From JBBIMP01 sp037444305 (GTDB lineage Bacteria > Acidobacteriota > UBA6911), in NCBI GenBank assembly GCA_037444305.1, contig JBBIMP010000030.1, positions 3,991 to 67,990 of the forward strand: a stretch of 64,000 nt of DNA, written 5' to 3'. The position numbers were made by a program, and so were the translations under genes. The stretch's first letter is position 1. Every line of letters starts with the position of its first letter. Positions 62,023 through 64,000 of this stretch are shown here, piece after piece. The notes under the pieces were generated by a model. That model ran no database searches, had not been told where the DNA came from, and saw nothing but the letters and a program-made list of their open reading frames with translations.

Positions 62023-62341
62023 ACTCCCGCAAGCGCTTTCGAGATATGTCGATAACCGACTGCGGAGTGGCGGCCGACTTCTTCTTGAAGACCTCCACGA
62101 TAACCACCGCGTCAGAATCGATGCGATACACAATCCTCCAGGTCGCGTTGATGTCCGCGATCTTCAGTTCGTGGCAACGCGGCCCGATGCCGGGCATCGG
62201 CCTTGAGTGCGGCATTTCAAGTCGTTCGCCCTCCTGCAGTCGCCGCAGCAGGAATCCGGCCTCGAGCCGTGCTTCCGCGGAGAAGGGCGGCGTCTTTACC
62301 TCCACGTGCAGCCAGACGAGCGGCTTGTCCATAGCATTCAT
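62009..62341 (-). CDS. HigB/RelE-family toxin (Gp49-like)
   Basis: The 110-residue protein carries the RelE/HigB-like core: EAGFLLRRLQEGERLEMPHS, PGIGPRCHELKIADINATWR and VYRIDSDAVVIVEVFKKKSA. HigB-type toxins cleave mRNA on the ribosome. The toxin gene comes first in the operon, as is usual for HigBA. The pair looks intact, unlike its neighbours. Confidence 0.85.
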   Translation of the reverse strand: MNAMDKPLVWLHVEVKTPPFSAEARLEAGFLLRRLQEGERLEMPHSRPMPGIGPRCHELKIADINATWRIVYRIDSDAVVIVEVFKKKSAATPQSVIDISRKRLREYDDA

Positions 62342-62353
62342 CGGATGCGGCTA

Positions 62354-62371
62354 TATGTCAAGATTGACATA
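62354..62371. promoter_or_regulatory. Operator dyad of the HigBA operon
   Basis: TATGTCAA and TTGACATA are perfect 8-bp inverted repeats around GA, 13 bases upstream of the toxin start. TTGACA within it can also serve as the -35 element, so antitoxin binding would block transcription. Confidence 0.7.
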
Positions 62372-62700
62372 ACATGGCGATTCAGGAATGCGCACAATTG
62401 CATTCCACAGAGGCGGACGCGGAGCTTTCACATTGACCTCCATCAGCGTAGTTTGGCGACATGGCCGGGCATTTCCAATGATGCTGCCCAGAGCGCACGC
62501 AAGGCCTTTTCCGGGTTTGGAAATTTACACGGGGCTTGCTGTGAAATTCGCGGCATCTCGGCATTAGGCGCCGGCTGCCGTCCACGGAGCAATCTCAACG
62601 CAAAGACGCGGGGCCGCAAAGATGATTCGTTTAGGCCGATTAACAATGCTATAGTTTGGCACTTCGCTGGATTTCACCGACTTGAGATGCGAGGAGCATC
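62372..62700. other. Gap with octamer repeats, no supported gene
   Basis: This 329-bp stretch separates HigBA from the MNT gene. It contains CGCAAAGA, CGCGGGGC and CGCAAAGA in direct 8-bp register at 62599-62622. A TATAGT hexamer near 62652 may be a -10 for the MNT gene; no good -35 was found. Confidence 0.4.
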
Positions 62701-63000
62701 ATGAGCCGAAGCCGCGAAGAAATACTGAAAATACTTGAGCAAAACAGCGCTACTATCCGCGGATTCGGAGTGCGCAGTCTGGCTCTATTCGGTTCCGTTA
62801 TTCGAGGGCAAGCCAAGCCCGGCAGCGATCTGGACTTCGTGGTCGATTTCGAGAGAAAGTCCTTCGATTCTTACATGGACCTCAAGTTATTCCTCGAGCA
62901 GCTTTTTGACTGCAAGGTCGATCTTGTGCTCCTTGATGCCATAAAGCCCCGGCTGCGTTCAATCATCCCTGGGGAGGCGGTGCATGCCCCTGGACTATAG
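62701..63000 (+). CDS. MNT-type minimal nucleotidyltransferase (antitoxin)
   Basis: The 99-residue protein has the nucleotidyltransferase motif GSVIRGQAKPGSDLDFVVDF (GS...DxD) and the MNT tail DCKVDLVLLDAIKPRLRSII. In HEPN/MNT modules this protein modifies and silences the HEPN RNase. GAGGAGC lies about six bases before the ATG. The HEPN start codon overlaps its 3' end, but that gene is cut after six codons. Confidence 0.88.
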   Translation: MSRSREEILKILEQNSATIRGFGVRSLALFGSVIRGQAKPGSDLDFVVDFERKSFDSYMDLKLFLEQLFDCKVDLVLLDAIKPRLRSIIPGEAVHAPGL

Positions 63001-63007
63001 GATTTAA
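62984..63007 (+). pseudogene. HEPN toxin stub (first codons only)
   Basis: GGAGG at 62972-62976 precedes ATG 62984, which reads MPLDYR and then Ile-stop in foreign sequence. MPxDYxxYLEDIL is a common HEPN (DUF86) beginning. The breakpoint lies at about 63000, where the ParE-type gene on the other strand ends. Confidence 0.6.
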
Positions 63008-63270
63008 GCAAGCACGTGGGCCTGGTGCTCGGTGACCTCGTACATCAGGCGGTCCCTGAGGACGAACAATTCTCGAACTTTCGGCGAGCCCAGCTCCGGA
63101 ACGATCCGACCTCGCTCGGCAAGCTGGGCAAGGCTGGCACCCGCGTCGAGCGCCGCTTCAAGAAGTCGGATGGCTGCGAACTGGGAATCCTGTGAGACAT
63201 AGGCGACCGCCTCGTCAAGCGCCGCACGCGCCTGGTCCGACCAGATTGCCTGCCGGCGCCCAGAACCCAT
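63004..63270 (-). CDS. ParE/RelE-family toxin, C-terminally truncated
   Basis: The 88-residue protein shows the ParE-like core (WSDQARAALDEAVAYVSQDS, AAIRLLEAALDAGASLAQLA, RGRIVPELG, VRELFVLRDRLMYEV). It stops at HVLA, where the family normally continues with a His-Gly-Ala-Arg-Asp-type end. The cut coincides with the HEPN breakpoint. It may be inactive. Confidence 0.65.
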   Translation of the reverse strand: MGSGRRQAIWSDQARAALDEAVAYVSQDSQFAAIRLLEAALDAGASLAQLAERGRIVPELGSPKVRELFVLRDRLMYEVTEHQAHVLA

Positions 63271-63443
63271 TTCTCGCGCAACTCTCGCTCGACCTGCTCG
63301 TGGGCGAGCGTCCGCCCCGCCTTGACATCAGCACGCCCTTGCTCGATTGCCCGCAATACGTACAAGTGGTATAGGACATCGTCAAGGCTGCAGTCGTCGG
63401 GCAAGCGTTCCAGGGCTGCCCGAACCCGCTGTTTCGTGGTCAT
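63045..63443 (-). CDS. Antitoxin-like protein upstream of the ParE-type toxin
   Basis: The first ~60 residues (MTTKQRVRAALERLPDDCSL, YHLYVLRAIEQGRADVKAGR, HEQVERELREKW) look like small addiction-module antitoxins. The frame then runs on for 70 more codons over the toxin gene in a different frame, with biased composition. The natural stop just after REKW was probably lost, or the true product ends there by mutation not visible here. Confidence 0.55.
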   Translation of the reverse strand: MTTKQRVRAALERLPDDCSLDDVLYHLYVLRAIEQGRADVKAGRTLAHEQVERELREKWVLGAGRQSGRTRRVRRLTRRSPMSHRIPSSQPSDFLKRRSTRVPALPSLPSEVGSFRSWARRKFENCSSSGTA

Positions 63444-63639
63444 GCTCCCCTCGATGGATCAGCGATATAGCTCCCCCCCCAGGACTCTACTCGTAGCATC
63501 CAAATTTCAGTCGAACTCGCGCGCTGAGCCGCGGCCAACCTGAACCACGGCCAGATGCCGGGGCCACGAGGGCAGCCCCGGGCCAAAGCGTGCGGCCGGC
63601 GGCTCGAGCGCGAAGTTCGACGCGTACGCTCCGGACTCC

Positions 63640-63861
63640 TCAGGCAGCGTAACGGATAATCTCCAGCTCGGTTCCGGTATCGACTCGATCCAGGAGTTCA
63701 TCGACCCGCCCAAGCACTCCATCCTCGATCAGATACTGCGGACAGTTTCCACATTGCAGTATGGGAAGGCCCTTCATGATGACGATTCTCGTGTCTCCGA
63801 TCTTGAACGGCAGATCCGTTCTCGTCGCCCTCAGTTCTGCATAACACACAGTACATTTCAC
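63640..63861 (-). CDS. YgiT-type zinc-finger antitoxin
   Basis: The 73-residue product starts at GTG 63861, with GGAGA eight bases upstream. It has the two CxxC knuckles of the MqsA/YgiT N-terminal domain (VKCTVCYAEL, ILQCGNCPQYLIEDGVLGRV). The usual partner is a small DUF4258-type toxin gene immediately upstream; only its last codons remain. A longer frame from ATG 63897 is less likely. Confidence 0.78.
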   Translation of the reverse strand: MKCTVCYAELRATRTDLPFKIGDTRIVIMKGLPILQCGNCPQYLIEDGVLGRVDELLDRVDTGTELEIIRYAA

Positions 63862-63923
63862 AGTTTCGGTCTCCTGATCATCAGGTCCGGTTCCCATTCC
63901 GTAGCATTGGGCCGGTACAAGGT
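63858..63923 (-). pseudogene. 3' stub of a DUF4258-type toxin gene
   Basis: The 21 codons before the TGA (63858-63860) read TLYRPNATEWEPDLMIRRPK-L, like the end of DUF4258 proteins that pair with YgiT zinc fingers. A stop codon stands directly upstream at 63924-63926, so the body of the gene is gone. The TGA overlaps the GTG of the zinc-finger gene, as in intact pairs. Confidence 0.55.
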
Positions 63924-64000
63924 TCAGAACTCAGTTAATGGGAAGGCTGGCGCCGCAATGGCTTGATAACCAAGCATTTATTTTTTACATAGCCTTTACA

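Noticed and set aside
63507..63722. Short minus-strand frame between the toxin-antitoxin relics
   Set aside because: No family pattern, and it overlaps the end of the supported zinc-finger gene in another frame.
1..64000. tRNA, rRNA or riboswitch genes
   Set aside because: Scanning by eye for T-arm sequences, rRNA segments and known riboswitch cores before modA, aroF and nadA gave nothing I could support; a covariance-model search would be decisive.

Overview
The window is most likely chromosomal DNA of an uncultured or poorly studied Acidobacteriota member. The base composition is GC-rich by eye. It carries two proteins of the VWFA-related Acidobacterial type, an Oar-like TonB-dependent receptor end, many secreted peptidases with N-terminal signal sequences, and large TPR/VWA proteins. 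I saw no rRNA, tRNA, CRISPR array, prophage or intact insertion sequence.

Layout. 1-2.3 kb: 3' end of an Oar/TonB-type receptor and a small secreted protein. 2.3-27 kb: a long, mostly minus-strand block rich in exported hydrolases (M28 peptidase, D-aminoacylase-like amidohydrolase, M16 active/inactive pair, secreted arginine-deiminase-fold enzyme, S9 dipeptidyl peptidase, M14 carboxypeptidase). Central metabolism genes lie among them (aceE, gpsA, a D-threonine-aldolase-type enzyme, 3-hydroxyacyl-CoA dehydrogenase, DNA glycosylase, GT2). This suggests a peptide- and protein-scavenging lifestyle. 27-35.7 kb: HNH nuclease, PPK2, Nudix, DAHP synthase, GrpE, a TPR membrane protein, modABC and an outer-membrane barrel protein.

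35.7-37.9 kb is a rearrangement scar: a signal-peptide stub, an internally deleted hybrid histidine kinase and an N-truncated TPR/CHAT protein sit head to tail. 38-41.5 kb: nitrilase-family amidase, threonine dehydratase, Wza-like export protein, NTF2-like protein. 41.8-45 kb: a compact NAD regulon with a Nudix/winged-helix regulator of the NadQ type, then nadA-nadC. Between them are a consensus promoter, two TGCTCAT-type dyads about 64 bp apart and an intrinsic terminator. 45-56 kb: a DUF4139 protein with an inserted carboxypeptidase-regulatory-like domain, then a translationally coupled pair (1732-aa VWA-like/TPR protein and 979-aa double-VWA/TPR protein). 56-61 kb: divergent photolyase and SDR-DUF2867 genes and a Tat-exported MalY/PatB-type PLP enzyme.

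61-64 kb is a graveyard of toxin-antitoxin-type modules: a DUF4143 ATPase fragment ending at a 3 x 23-bp tandem repeat, an apparently intact HigBA pair with a perfect operator dyad, an MNT antitoxin whose HEPN partner is cut after six codons, a C-truncated ParE-type pair, and a YgiT-type zinc-finger gene with a 21-residue toxin stub. Degenerate short periodic repeats (CGCAAAGA octamers and related motifs) recur in several intergenic gaps.

The best candidates for new biology are the coupled giant TPR/VWA pair, the NadQ-nadAC control region and the nested palindromic element at 7851-8003.
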